Positions 54,701 to 64,000 of a stretch of 64,000 bases of DNA are shown in pieces; positions within the stretch are counted from its first letter, which is position 1, and every line of letters begins with the position of its first letter. Source of the DNA: Agelas oroides (lineage: Eukaryota; Porifera; Demospongiae; Agelasida; Agelasidae); contig OX422199.1 of assembly GCA_949130485.1 (NCBI GenBank), positions 1,607,902 through 1,671,901 of the forward strand. Direction: 5' to 3'. Position numbers and translations under genes: made by a program. Below the pieces are notes generated by a model, which saw only the letters and a program-made list of their open reading frames with translations, did not search any database and was not told the origin of the DNA.

Positions 54701-56517
54701 ATCATCACATCACATGCACGTGATGAAATATGCACGTGATGAAATCTCCCAGGCCATCCCCCTCTAATTTTGCAAGCGATCAAAAACTGGAGGCGGGAAT
54801 GACCTGGGAATGAGGTTACCCTCAAGAACACTGCACGTAAGCATTGGCCTCATTCCCAGGCCCTCCCAACGTATTGTAAGCTGGGTGGGGGCCTGGGAAT
54901 GAGACTACACAGTGTAAGCCAGGACAGTTCTATACCAGATGTTAGGACATACCAGGTACTCCTTCCTCTTCATCCTCCTCTTCTGCGTTTCCATGGTGAT
55001 ATTGTCCTCCATCTTCCTCGTCAGAATTGTCGTCATCTGGGGAGAACACGAGGTAGTATCCATCTGGATGGTTCTTCTGCTTGCGAGGAATACTGCCACT
55101 GTCAGAGTATTCTTCACTGGGCTGGTGGGTTTGGTACTGTTTGTGAGATGGTGCATGGAGGTGGATATATGGAGGGCACAGATGGAAGAGTAGGTGGAGG
55201 GAGGAAGGGTGGAAGGGTGGAGGGTGGAGGGAGGAGGGTGAAGGCAGGAGGGGGTGGTGGAGGAGGAGGGGTGGAGTGAGGAAAGGTGGAGGAAGGAAAG
55301 GTGGAGGGAGGAGGGACAGAGAGAGAAGGGGGTGGATAGAGGGAAGGGCAAAAGGTAGAAGAAAGAGTGGAGGGTAAGAGGAGGTTAAGAGTGAGTAGGA
55401 GTCAGGCTGCACTATTAAAATCACCAGTTACATGTAAGTGTACAATAACAACATGTGGACAATCCCCTTTCTCTCCCACTGACCACACCCCCTACCTCCC
55501 CACCTACATCCCCACCTCCCCACCTACATCCCCACTCAACCTCCACAGCAAGTATACCTGTGGTGAAACTTGTCTATATCTGTGCGGCACAGTTCTCTCT
55601 TCTGCATATATTCGCCCACCCTTCAGGATGCTTTTGGGACTGGCAGGAGGGTCAGAGGGCTGGAAGGAGGAAGGGGAGTTAGAAATACATGTACATCTTT
55701 GTAGTAGCAAAACCGTTCTTCCCTCCCCTCCCTTTCCCTTCTTACCCTTCTCTCTCCTCCTCTCTCCCTTGCCACCCACCCCTCCCCTCTCACTCTCCTC
55801 TCTCCTCCTCCCACCCCTCGTCCCCCACCCCTCCCCTCTCCTCCTCCCACCCCACCCCTCTCACCTTCCTCTCTCCTCCTCCCACTCCTACCCTCTCACC
55901 CTCCTCTCTCCTCCTCCCACCCCTTGTCCCCCACCCCTCCCCTCTCCTCCTCCCACCCCACCCCTCTCACCTTCCTCTCTCCTCCTCCCACCCCTACCCT
56001 CTCACCCTCCTCCCATCCCTCATCCCCTCCCCTCCCCTCACCCACCACCCCCTCTCAAGACATACCGCTGACAGTGTGACCACTTTACGATCCTTTGGTG
56101 GTTTGAGGTGGGGAGGTGCCATTCTTTGACCAGAGAGTGACGTGTTGGGCAGACCTGCGTCTGAAGTTTCCTCTGTGAGGGGTGGGTGTGCCATTTGAGG
56201 TATGGTGTAGTGGAAATGACCTTTGTAACTGTCTGGGAGTGCACTGTTACTTGACGGGTCTGACGCTGTACTTGCTCTCAGACCGTATCCCCCTGGGTGC
56301 CGGGGGTAAGAGGGTTCTGAGCTCGCTCGGTATCCAGCTGGGTAGTGGTATGCAACAGCTGCTTCCTGCTGTTGCTGAGGGGAGTGTCCAAATCCATTGG
56401 GGTAGCTGTCTTGTGCAAATTGAGGGGAGCGATGAATGGGGTTCATGACTGTGACCGAATTTGGGTCGCCGGCAGACATTGGCATGGGGTGAGTAGGGGA
56501 GAGGGCTTCAGAATCTG
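48757..56517 (-). CDS. PHACTR: Phosphatase and actin regulator (PHACTR), 3' ten exons (5' part not found)
   Basis: Exons 56066-56517, 55558-55659, 54953-55136, 53328-53405, 51641-51658 (18-nt microexon), 51365-51465, 50426-50535, 50270-50320, 49516-49632 and 48757-48772 join in phase to 408 residues plus stop. Two RPEL actin-binding repeats are clear: [20 protein letters not shown] and [20 protein letters not shown]. They are followed by the PP1-binding module: [11 protein letters not shown] (RVxF-like), [32 protein letters not shown] and the terminal TRFHKP, nearly identical to the vertebrate ending (TRFHRP). PHACTRs bind G-actin through RPELs and PP1 through this C-terminus, redirecting PP1 and coupling actin state to dephosphorylation. 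The upstream part is Ser/Pro/Gln-rich and acidic (EEEDEEEG). The first listed exon starts in phase 1, so 5' exons, with the usual N-terminal RPEL, lie further right or outside. Introns are filled with homopurine tracts and minisatellites. Confidence 0.93.
48831..49078. mobile_element. 248-bp palindromic MITE, last PHACTR intron
   Basis: Arms GACAGTCCTGTGTAGAAATC and the complement of GATTTCTACACGGGACTGCC continue through ATTATTCCGTTGCG, GAACTTCCGTT and GGGGCTCATACG. Confidence 0.85.
49139..49195. mobile_element. 57-bp MITE with perfect 9-bp target duplication, last PHACTR intron
   Basis: Arms TAGCCTCATACCCAGGCCGT and its exact complement (22 bp) around a 13-base loop. GCAACTCCC is duplicated exactly at 49130-49138 and 49196-49204. 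Confidence 0.93.
49634..50195. repeat. 560-bp homopurine/homopyrimidine tract, PHACTR intron
   Basis: Nearly pure G/A on the plus strand (GGAGGAGGGAGAGGAGAGGG type), with a higher-order block containing GGGGAGATGGGGAGAGAAGA occurring three times. In the minus-strand transcript it is a very long pyrimidine tract leading to the acceptor at 49633. Long proline, leucine and serine frames here are artefacts of composition. Confidence 0.9.
50680..50830. repeat. Dispersed repeat copy (ACCACATCTCCCTAAAAAA family), PHACTR intron
   Basis: CAATGAACCACATCTCCCT, ATAGGCCTAAATCTTATAC, AAAGTCACCCACTGTGCAGG, AGCCAATACCAGGCCCCATC and GAGATGGGGACTGCTATCTC. It is the reverse complement of the right-hand part of the 45.5-47.4 kb repeats. 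Confidence 0.8.
52000..52340. mobile_element. MITE-like repeat, relative at 58220-58440
   Basis: Shared order of GAGCTCTGAGCGAAATAAAC/AAGCTTTGAGCAAAATAAAC, a CCACCTTGAATAG block, GACGACAGTCACC/GACGAAAATCACC and AGGGCTGTT in both places. Confidence 0.5.
52395..52853. repeat. 38-bp minisatellite, about 12 copies, PHACTR intron
   Basis: Unit TTTCCTCAGTGCAAGACAGG plus TAGTTAGGCACAAAAATG; copies nearly identical. Confidence 0.92.
53030..53320. repeat. GGGAATGAGGTAGAGGCAGT-type minisatellite, PHACTR intron
   Basis: Units of about 19-27 bp built from GGGAATGAGGTAG and (A/C)GGCAGTAGTGTG. The reverse complement of the first block (CTACCTCATTCCC) again resembles the MITE end TAGCCTCATTCCC. Confidence 0.85.
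53415..53755. repeat. 36-bp purine-rich minisatellite, about 9 copies, PHACTR intron
   Basis: Unit AGTAAGATGAAGGAGAGAGG plus GGAGGGAAGAGAGGAA, immediately upstream, in transcript sense, of the acceptor at 53406. The length is a multiple of three, so open frames arise in several phases. Confidence 0.92.
53889..54358. mobile_element. 470-bp pogo/Tc1-like MITE with TA target site, PHACTR intron
   Basis: Ends CAGTGGAACCCCTCTATAAC and GAGTGGTGTTCCACTG, flanked by TA on both sides (53887-53888, 54359-54360). CAGTGGAACCTC-type ends are typical of pogo/Tigger-like non-autonomous elements. Confidence 0.78.
54431..54818. mobile_element. 388-bp MITE, same subfamily as 4328-4724, PHACTR intron
   Basis: Ends TATCCTCGTTCCCAG and CCTGGGAATGAGGTTA, inner CAGTTTTTGATCGATTG and GCGATCAAAAACTGGAGGC. 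Flanks CTCTCAAAC and CCCTCAAGA match at 6 of 9. A smaller relative lies at 54847-54907. Confidence 0.75.
55190..55385. repeat. Purine-rich GGTGGAGGGAGGA tract, PHACTR intron
   Basis: Irregular iterations of GGTGGAGGGAGGA and GGAAGGGTGGAGG on the plus strand, just inside the intron before the [12 protein letters not shown] exon. Confidence 0.8.
55700..56060. repeat. Pyrimidine-rich tract (plus strand), PHACTR intron
   Basis: C/T-rich, with repeated blocks of TCTCCTCCTCCCACCCC and CTCTCACCTTCC. Strand polarity is opposite to the tracts at 49.6, 53.4 and 55.2 kb, so here the transcript is purine-rich. Confidence 0.88.
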
Positions 56518-56538
56518 CTGATATGGGTGATATGGGAG

Positions 56539-56567
56539 TGTGTGTGTGTGTGTGTGTGTGTGTGTAC
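56539..56567. repeat. (GT)n, i.e. (CA)n on the transcript, near a PHACTR acceptor
   Basis: About 13 GT dinucleotides. On the minus strand the CA run ends about 22 bases before the acceptor at 56518. Confidence 0.9.
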
Positions 56568-56778
56568 ACGTACATGTAATTTCAGTTCATTAATGTACCA
56601 ATCAGATTCATGCTTCACGTGCTGTGTGATCTGGAATGTTAGCTACCCAATTAAATCTCTGCACCACAGACGCAGGCTCGCTCCCCCTACATTCCTCTAG
56701 TTAACCTACCAATCAGACCTTGAACGTCAACATCACAGCTTTGCTCTACATCATCTTCTCCCCTGTTTACACGTACAT

Positions 56779-57171
56779 GTACCGTAATCTCCCGAAAATA
56801 AGCCCACCCTCGAAATACACCCACCCCCCTTTTTTGAATGAAGTTGTTACAAAGGGTGCCTTTCTCTCGAAAGTATGCCCACCCATTTATGCCGCAGTAC
56901 ATGCTATTATGTTAAGCAAGAAGCACTGAAGAAGCAGCACTGCGCAAGAGGCACTAACAAATGAAGGCAGACACAATTTGCTGTTATTGCATAAGCAAGC
57001 AAGCGCATGACAAAAGAGGCATTGCAGAATCACATAAATAGACTAACTGCGTGTGAGGTGGGCATATTTTCAAGAGAAATATCACAACTCTCTAAAATAT
57101 GTCCACCCCCCTCTTTTAGGAGCCACTTAAGTTCATCGCCCATAGGCGTATTTTCAAGAGATTATGGTACT
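56779..57171. mobile_element. 393-bp MITE with TACCGTAATCTC ends
   Basis: Left CCGTAATCTCCCGAAAATAAG and right TATTTTCAAGAGATTATGGTA in inverse orientation, with inner CGAAATACACCCACC/GGTGGGCATATTTTCAAGAG. Fragment of the same family at about 18500-18650. Confidence 0.72.
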
Positions 57172-58860
57172 GACCCGGGTTAGTTTAATGTGAACGCGTT
57201 CACATATACAGCTGCCAAGCTGGTCTAGTTCATAATTCTTTCACAACTAGCGCTTTAGTGGCTACTTGTCATGACCACTGATAACTTCCCCTGGCATAGG
57301 CAGCACACAATCCACTTACAAATCCCGCCAGCTGTTCACAAGGGCTGTTCAGATCCTAATCCGGATCAACCCACATCCGGAGTTTACGTAACCTGGATTG
57401 CAATCCGGATTAGCGTGTTTACACAAACCCGGATCAGTTTAATATTAAAGGCCTCGTGTAAACTGCATATTCCTCAAGGATTGTTGCAATCCCATGAGGA
57501 GGATGAATTGCATGAGGAGGTCAAAGACACCTGGAGACAGTTTACCCGGTAGTAAACTGACTATGTTGCTGGAAGGTATTCCGGAGTACAATTACATACA
57601 TGCAAGGTCACATACTCCATACATAGAGTTTTGCAGAATCCTTAAAACACTTCCGTACAAGTTGATCTATACCTGTACTACAGGGCACCTACAGTGTACA
57701 ACTGAGTGATAATGCTGTACTAGACGGTTTACCAGCTAGATTGTTTCCGCTATGCCTCAGGTAGACCCTCTAGCAGAATACACACACGTATCCTATAGGT
57801 TAACACTTATCCGAACATGCTGGGACCAAAGGGTTTTCAGATAACTGAAATGTTCAGCAACAATATTTGTATACAAAGCGGAACACTTTCCATTTAATGC
57901 ACAGCAAAATGTCAATGAATATCATTATTATGGAAGTGAAGATTAGGAAAAGTAACTTCTACTGTATATCCAATACTTGCAACAACGTCGTAGCATACTT
58001 TACCGCCCACTCACCGTGCTATTTACGTGTAAATATTTGCACATTTCTGGCTACAAGGGCCCACACACCAACTGTTTGTGCCCACTTTGGAATAATGTTT
58101 GGGCTGCTATGGAGATTAAATGAAACACACCTGCTTACGCAAATATCACAACACACTCCAAAAACAAAACAACAGCTGGTGAAATGTTGAAATTGTGTCT
58201 AAAAACATCCCCGATTATCATACCTCCTCAATCAGACGCCACCTTGAATAGCTGCTACCTTCAAATACTGTACACTTGGAAGCTTTGAGCAAAATAAACG
58301 CTGTCGCATAGTAGACACGACCAGTATACGAAGCTCATGAGCATGTGTACAAATATTTGTCGACGAAAATCACCAAGCTAGCACTAGGGCTGTTCTATGA
58401 CTCACTTCCACCACTGAAAGCAGGGCTGCATAATATCAGTCGTTGCATTGCGCTGCACTCTGGCAGTAGCCCTTCAGTGTCGCTCTCAACTGAGCTAAAG
58501 TGCACGTGGACACTCAATCTTCGTGAAACAAATTTAATGCGCTCAATTAAAATTTTTGTTAAGTGGCTACAAGCATATATACACACACGTGTGCGCAATG
58601 TAGTCCCAGTTGTGTGGGGCTTGCTCAGGCTCACCCCAAATATATGATAACTATGCATGTGCACATGGTATCTTATAACCTTAACTACATTCCAAGGCTA
58701 CCTTTTATACTAGCATGTAGCATTTACACCTACAAGAAAATAATTTACCATATGTATAAAGACATCATGGGTTAATTCAGTTCACACTTAACATTCCCAG
58801 GAATATCAATTGGGATTAGGTTGGAGTAAAACATGCATGTACTTAACCCATTGACAGCTC
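57172..58860. other. Gene-free stretch with MITE remnants
   Basis: CCTAATCCGGATCAACCC and CAATCCGGATTAGCG at 57350-57415 form a short inverted pair (small MITE). 58220-58440 is a relative of 52000-52340. No splice-supported exon was seen, although 5' PHACTR exons could lie here unnoticed. Confidence 0.4.
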
Positions 58861-58867
58861 CACACTC

Positions 58868-60628
58868 ATGCATTCACCCCAGCTTGTGTCAGTGGCAGTA
58901 CTAAAGCTCGCCTCGTACCCAGTCCTTCACCCCAGCTTGTGTCAGTGGCAGTACTAAAGCTCGCCTCGTACCCAGTCCTTCACCCCAGCTTGTGTCAGTG
59001 GCAGTACTAAAGCTCGCCTCGTACCCAGTCCTTCACCCCAGCTTGTGTCAGTGGCAGTACTAAAGCTCGCCTCGTACCCAGTCCTTCACCCCAGCTTGTG
59101 TCAGTGGCAGTACTAAAGCTCGCCTCGTACCCAGTCCTTCACCCCAGCTTGTGTCAGTGGCAGCACTAAAGCTCGCCTCGTACCCAGTCCTTCACCCCAG
59201 CTTGTGTCAGTGGCAGTACTAAAGATCGCCTCGTACCCAGTCCTTCACCCCAGCTTGTGTCAGTGGCAGTACTAAAGCTCGCCTCGTACCCAGTCCTTCA
59301 CCCCAGCTTGTGTCAGTGGCAGCACTAAAGCTCACCTCGTACCCAGGTCATCACCCCAGCTTGTGTCAGTGGCAGTACTAAAGCTCGCCTCGTACCCAGT
59401 CCTTCACCCCAGCTTGTGTCAGTGGCAGTACTAAAGCTCGCCTCGTACCCAGTCCTTCACCCCAGCTTGTGTCAGTGGCAGTACTAAAGCTCACCTCGTA
59501 CCCAGGTCATCACCCCAGCTTGTGTCAGTGGCAGTACTAAAGCCAGCCTCATACCCAGCCCTTCATCCCAGCTTGTGTCAGTGGCAGTACTAAAGCTCGC
59601 CTCGTACCCAGTCCTTCACCCCAGCTTGTGTCAGTGGCAGCACTAAAGCTCGCCTCGTACCCAGTCCTTCACCCCAGCTTGTGTCAGTGGCAGTACTAAA
59701 GCTCACCTCGTACCCAGGTCATCACCCCAGCTTGTGTCAGTGGCAGTACTAAAGCCAGCCTCATACCCAGTCCTTCACCCCAGCTTGTGTCAGTGGCAGT
59801 ACTAAAGCCAGCCTCGTACCCAGCCCTTCACCCCAGCTTGTGTCAGTGGCAGTACTAAAACCAGCCTCGTACCCAGTCCTTCACCCCAGCTTGTGTCAGT
59901 GGCAGTACTACAGCTCGCCTCGTACCCAGTCCTTCACCCCAGCTTGTGTCAGTGGCAGTACTAAAGCTCGCCTCATACCCAGTCCTTCACCCCAGCTTGT
60001 GTCAGTGGCAGTACTAAAGCCAGCCTCATACCCAGTCCTTCACCCCAGCTTGTGTCAGTGGCAGTACTAAAGCCAGCCTCGTACCCAGCCCTTCACCCCA
60101 GGTTGTGTCAGTGGCAGTACTACAGCTCGCCTCGTACCCAGCCCTTCACCCCAGGTTGTGTCAGTGGCAGTACTACAGCTCGCCTCGTACCCAGTCCTTC
60201 ACCCCAGCTTGTGTCAGTGGCAGTACTAAAGCTCGCCTCATACCCAGTCCTTCACCCCAGCTTGTGTCAGTGGCAGTACTAAAGCCAGCCTCATACCCAG
60301 TCCTTCACCCCAGCTTGTGTCAGTGGCAGTACTAAAGCCAGCCTCGTACCCAGCCCTTCACCCCAGCTTGTGTCAGTGGCAGTACTAAAGCCAGCCTCGT
60401 ACCCAGCCCTTCACCCCAGCTTGTGTCAGTGGCAGTACTAAAGCTCGCCTCGTACCCAGTCCTTCACCCCAGCTTGTGTCAGTGGCAGTACTAAAGCCAG
60501 CCTCATACCCAGTCCTTCACCCCAGCTTGTGTCAGTGGCAGTACTAAAGCTCGCCTCATACCCAGGTCATCACCCCAGCTTGTGTCAGTGGCAGTACTAA
60601 AGCTCGCCTCGTACCCAGTCCTTCACTC
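58868..60628. repeat. 53-bp minisatellite, about 33 copies, 1.76 kb
   Basis: Unit AGCTCGCCTCGTACCCAGTC plus CTTCACCCCAGCTTGTGTCA plus GTGGCAGTACTAA. Variants (GCCAGCCTCATACCCAG, ACCCAGGTCAT, GTTGTGTCAGT) recur at multiples of the unit; similar blocks lie 212 bp (four units) apart, indicating a higher-order repeat. GCCTCGTACCCAG is again close to the MITE end. Confidence 0.93.
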
Positions 60629-62348
60629 CAGGTTTCCATACTGCAGGTTAAGAAAAGCTGAGAAGGGGCTTGGCAGTGATGCTCCATATCGTGTACATGT
60701 ATCGATACATTGAAGTACATGCAAAGTTCCAGCAGTAACGCTGACCAAGCCTCGTCTGCAGTTCAAGCGATAAGCGTTGGGGTCAGAAGGCCTGGCAAAA
60801 GGCTAGGAGAGCAGCGCTCACCTCTTTGGCGATATAGTATATTAACAAGCCGATATATGTAACGTCATAGTTCATAACCACATGATATTAGCCGTCATTT
60901 GACACACCCTTGCACAATTTCACGTGAGCTTTACTCACTAGTTAAGCGCATGCGCGAACAGTGGATACCAGGCCATTTTCCGAACGGGCCTGAGAACGAG
61001 GCTAGCGCTGACCTAGCTGGCAGTGATGCTCCATATCGTGTACGTGTATCAATACATTGAACTACAGCTGTAGCGCTGACCTAGCCAGGAATCCTGACGC
61101 CTTAAAACTAGTCAGGTTTCTGCACTTGCATAGCCACGAGGCCAAACTAGCTTTGCTCTGGAATGCAAGGCAGTAGAAGAATGTGTGAATGAAAAGATGT
61201 TTGTGAAATGATGTAAACAGATCAAGTGTCATATTAGGAGATGAAGCTCGACTGACAACAGCGGTTAATAATCCAATTCTCCCTCAGTTTTCAGCCCTGC
61301 AGGCACATAAACACGGGTCATTGATCTTCCATTCAGAGGTTATCGACTCCCTCGGTCAGTTAGCGTAACACTATCCTCCACTCTGCACTCATAAACAGGT
61401 GCACTTGATGGCAAACAGATGAATATTGATAGTGTGAAATTAAGCAATCTACACATACTCCCTCACTCCCTACTATGTTCAACCACGGGTCATGCCCGTC
61501 CCACATAGTGCATGTATAAACTAAAACAATTTGTACTCTTCTTTTACGGATACAGTTTCGATACAAAACTGCACAAGGTAACTGTTCTAGCTGGCACCTC
61601 TAGCTGTTGCTGGTCAGAAAGGCATTCTAATCATCCCTCGTCACCTTCTACAAGAATTCGAAACACCATACCAGCTAGCTGAGACACATACACACACCAG
61701 ACACAAAGAATCTTGATTTCAGACCAGAAATACCCATGTTTGTACAACCCAAGACAAAATGGGTGTCACTAATAGCTGGACTGGAATATGAAACGGAACA
61801 GTGGAATGGAAAACGGAATGGTGAACATACACAGTTACAGCTAACACATGTAACTGGCACTGTTCAATCTAGGTCTGGCTACCTGCTATGTCTCTAGGGC
61901 TGCTATCTCACTGTAGAGGGTTTATGAGCAAGTCCAGTGTTGCTGGCATACCTTCTTGTCTGGTATCATGATGTCACGGTCAGAAATGGGGCTTCCCTAA
62001 AACGTTCCTACTCCATTTCACCTGGCAGTATCCACTGAGTGAATTTTGACAAAACAAGCCAAGGTTGTTCATGTAAGTCAGTTTTACCGATCACTATGGG
62101 ACAACTACGGCAGTATGATTATGTCATTCGTGTACATGCATGGACATGTACGAACTACTAGGGCCCAACTTCCCCTGGTCCTAGGGTAGCTCAGCTGTGA
62201 CTAATGAACACAAACTAGTAGATTAAAATTCGTGTGGGTGTATTCGGTTGGGCTGTTGGGTGATTCTCCTGCTGAAGTATCAAAAACAGCTGTTGAAGAA
62301 AATACTTTATCTCTTAATGCCACCATCGTGTTGATTTGCTATACAATA
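60629..62348. other. Gene-free stretch
   Basis: Holds a direct repeat, GGCAGTGATGCTCCATATCG through TGTATC at about 60669 and 61019, and MITE halves near 60968-61010 (CCTGAGAACGAGGCTAG). No exon recognised. Confidence 0.45.
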
Positions 62349-63030
62349 AACAAATCCAACTGTCCTCCACAACAAACCAGTTGTCTTCCTGCGGCAATGC
62401 CTCATTGAAATTGATCCAACTGTCCTCCACAACAAACCGGTTGTCTTCCTGTGGCAATGCCTCATTGAAATTGATCCAACTGTCCTCCACAACAAACCGG
62501 TTGTCTTCCTGCGGCAATGCCTCATTGAAATTGATCCAACTGTCCTCCACAACAAACCGGTTGTCTTCCTGCGGCAATGCCTCATTGAAATTGATCCAAC
62601 TGTCCTCCACAACAAACCGGTTGTCTTCCTGTGGCAATGCCTCATTGAAATTGATCCAACTGTCCTCCACAACAAACCGGTTGTCTTCCTGCGGCAATGC
62701 CTCATTGAAATTGATCCAACTGTCCTCCACAACAAACCGGTTGTCTTCCTGCGGCAATGGCTCATTGAAATTGATCCAACTGTCCTCCACAACAAACCGG
62801 TTGTCTTCCTGCGGCAATGCCTCATTGAAATTGATCCAACTGTCCTCCACAACAAACCAGTTGTCTTCCTGCGGCAATGCCTCATTGAAATTGATCCAAC
62901 TGTCCTCCACAACAAACCAGTTGTCTTCCTGCGGCAATGCCTCATTGAAATTGATCCAACTGTCCTCCACAACAAACCACTTGTCTTCCTGCGGCAATGC
63001 CTCATTGAAATTGATCCAACTGTCCCCTAC
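62349..63030. repeat. 60-bp minisatellite, 11 copies
   Basis: Unit ATCCAACTGTCCTCCACAAC plus AAACCGGTTGTCTTCCTGCG plus GCAATGCCTCATTGAAATTG; only point differences (GG/AG/AC, GCGG/GTGG). Because 60 is a multiple of three, three frames stay open for more than 220 codons. Start context, splice sites and domains are lacking, so it is not called coding. Confidence 0.93.
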
Positions 63031-63295
63031 AATAAACGCTATGGTGCCTTCCTAATTTGACCCGGTGGACCACTAAACAAACAAACAAACTCTCTTCCTG
63101 TTAATTTGGCTCTGACCACTGACCACTGCAACCACCAGCCCTCACAATCCTCTATATGTACTGTAGCGTACTACAAGCCTTTCACTATCCTCCTTCCCCC
63201 CAAGAAATTTCCAGCTGAGCCAAGACTACATAAACACCCTTACACCCCATTACATCACGTTCTGAGTATTCCATTGGATGAACAGTGGAGTATAA

Positions 63296-63500
63296 TAGAC
63301 TCCTTCCTGCGATGCCAGCTGTCCTCTACAACGAAGAGACAGACTCCTTCCTGCGATGCCGGCTGTCCTCTACAGTAAATAGACTCCTCCCTGCGATGCC
63401 GGCTGTCCTCTACAGAAAATAGACTCCTCCCTGTGATGCGGCTGTCCTCTACAGAAAATAGACTCCTTCCTGCGATGCCAGCTGTCCTCTACAGTAAACT
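63296..63500. repeat. About 40-bp minisatellite, 5 copies
   Basis: Unit GACTCCTTCCTGCGATGCCA plus GCTGTCCTCTACAGTAAATA. CTGTCCTC(T/C)AC and CTTCCTGCG are shared with the 60-bp unit upstream, so the two arrays may have a common origin. Confidence 0.88.
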
Positions 63501-63879
63501 ATTAAGCTACAACCAACAGCACCAACCAACAGGTAATCACAAGTCCTAGTACTCCTCCATACACTGCAGCTTTTCACATTTTCTCCATTTCTTTCCAGTT
63601 GATCATGAGGCAAATTGACATACACGTAAAACATGTGTTGAGTGTCTCACCACTTATGTCAATCATCAAAATAAAAGTCACTCGAGGCTTCACAGAGTAC
63701 TGGAGCCATCAATTAACACCACAAAGGCTTGTTGAATGTACTGTCACGGTTTTCTAATTATCCAATAGTAAACAAACAGTCAGCAGTATTTTACATTTTC
63801 ATATGCACTTTCACCTTCGGCTACATGCAGTTCCCAGGCCTGTCACTTGCAGTACTACACTAATACATTGTGTGTAGAA

Positions 63880-64000
63880 ACAATGAGCCACATCACCCAA
63901 AAAACAGGCCTAAATGTTATGCAAAGTCATCCACTGGCGTGTTTCGGCCAATACTAGGCCTCATCAGCTGTGCTGGGGGGGGGGGGGGGGGGGTTGGGGG
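63880..64000. repeat. Dispersed repeat copy plus terminal poly-G
   Basis: CAATGAGCCACATCACCC, AAACAGGCCTAAATGTTATGC, AAAGTCATCCACTGG, CGGCCAATACTAGGCCTCAT, then about 18 G. Same family as 50680-50830 and 10125-10230. Confidence 0.75.

Noticed and set aside
62349..63030. CRISPR-like array or repeat-protein gene (60-bp period)
   Set aside because: The whole period is conserved, no spacers; no splice sites, start context or domain.

Overview
The window is a gene-bearing stretch of an animal nuclear genome: multi-exon genes with GT-AG introns, AATAAA signals, and a heavy load of short transposons and minisatellites. A demosponge is the best guess. The main reason is an intact sterol 24-C-methyltransferase gene lying among ordinary metazoan genes (SPAG7, PHACTR, TMEM205, RGS22-like); among animals that enzyme is chiefly known from sponges. 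Intronless laccase-type multicopper oxidases fit too. Species is not determined. All comparisons and exon models were made by eye, without database searches.

Layout. 1-1157 (-): start of an RGS22-like gene, running off the left edge. 1329-6325 (+): SPAG7, head-to-head with it across about 170 bp. 6.4-8.4 kb: inverted-repeat elements. 8388-11377 (-): sterol methyltransferase, 5 exons. 11668-16358 (-): an unrecognised type I membrane glycoprotein whose fourth intron begins with an array of nine repeated splice donors. 18890-21421 (+): multicopper oxidase copy with two in-frame stops. 22469-25471 (+): subtilisin-like protease with an unrecognised N-terminal half. 25935-28349 (-): intact, intronless multicopper oxidase. 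28.4-39.4 kb: nested transposons, segmental duplications and foldback elements, almost gene-free. 39492-43086 (+): TMEM205-like gene. 43.1-48.7 kb: SINE-like, MITE and dispersed repeat copies. 48757-56517 (-): 3' part of a PHACTR gene; its 5' exons were not found. 57-64 kb: MITEs and three large minisatellites.

The genes are functionally unrelated: sterol alkylation, actin/PP1 regulation, copper-dependent oxidation, proteolysis and membrane proteins. What unites the window is its repeat biology. A family of palindromic elements with ends like TAGCCTCGTTCCCAG is present many times. Seven insertions have perfect 9-bp target-site duplications, including elements only 45-68 bp long. The same end sequence also appears as the unit, or part of the unit, of several minisatellites. 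A second theme is remodelling of splice sites: tandem duplications crossing exon-intron borders, a target-site duplication that copies a splice donor, and CA repeats lying next to 3' splice sites in four genes.
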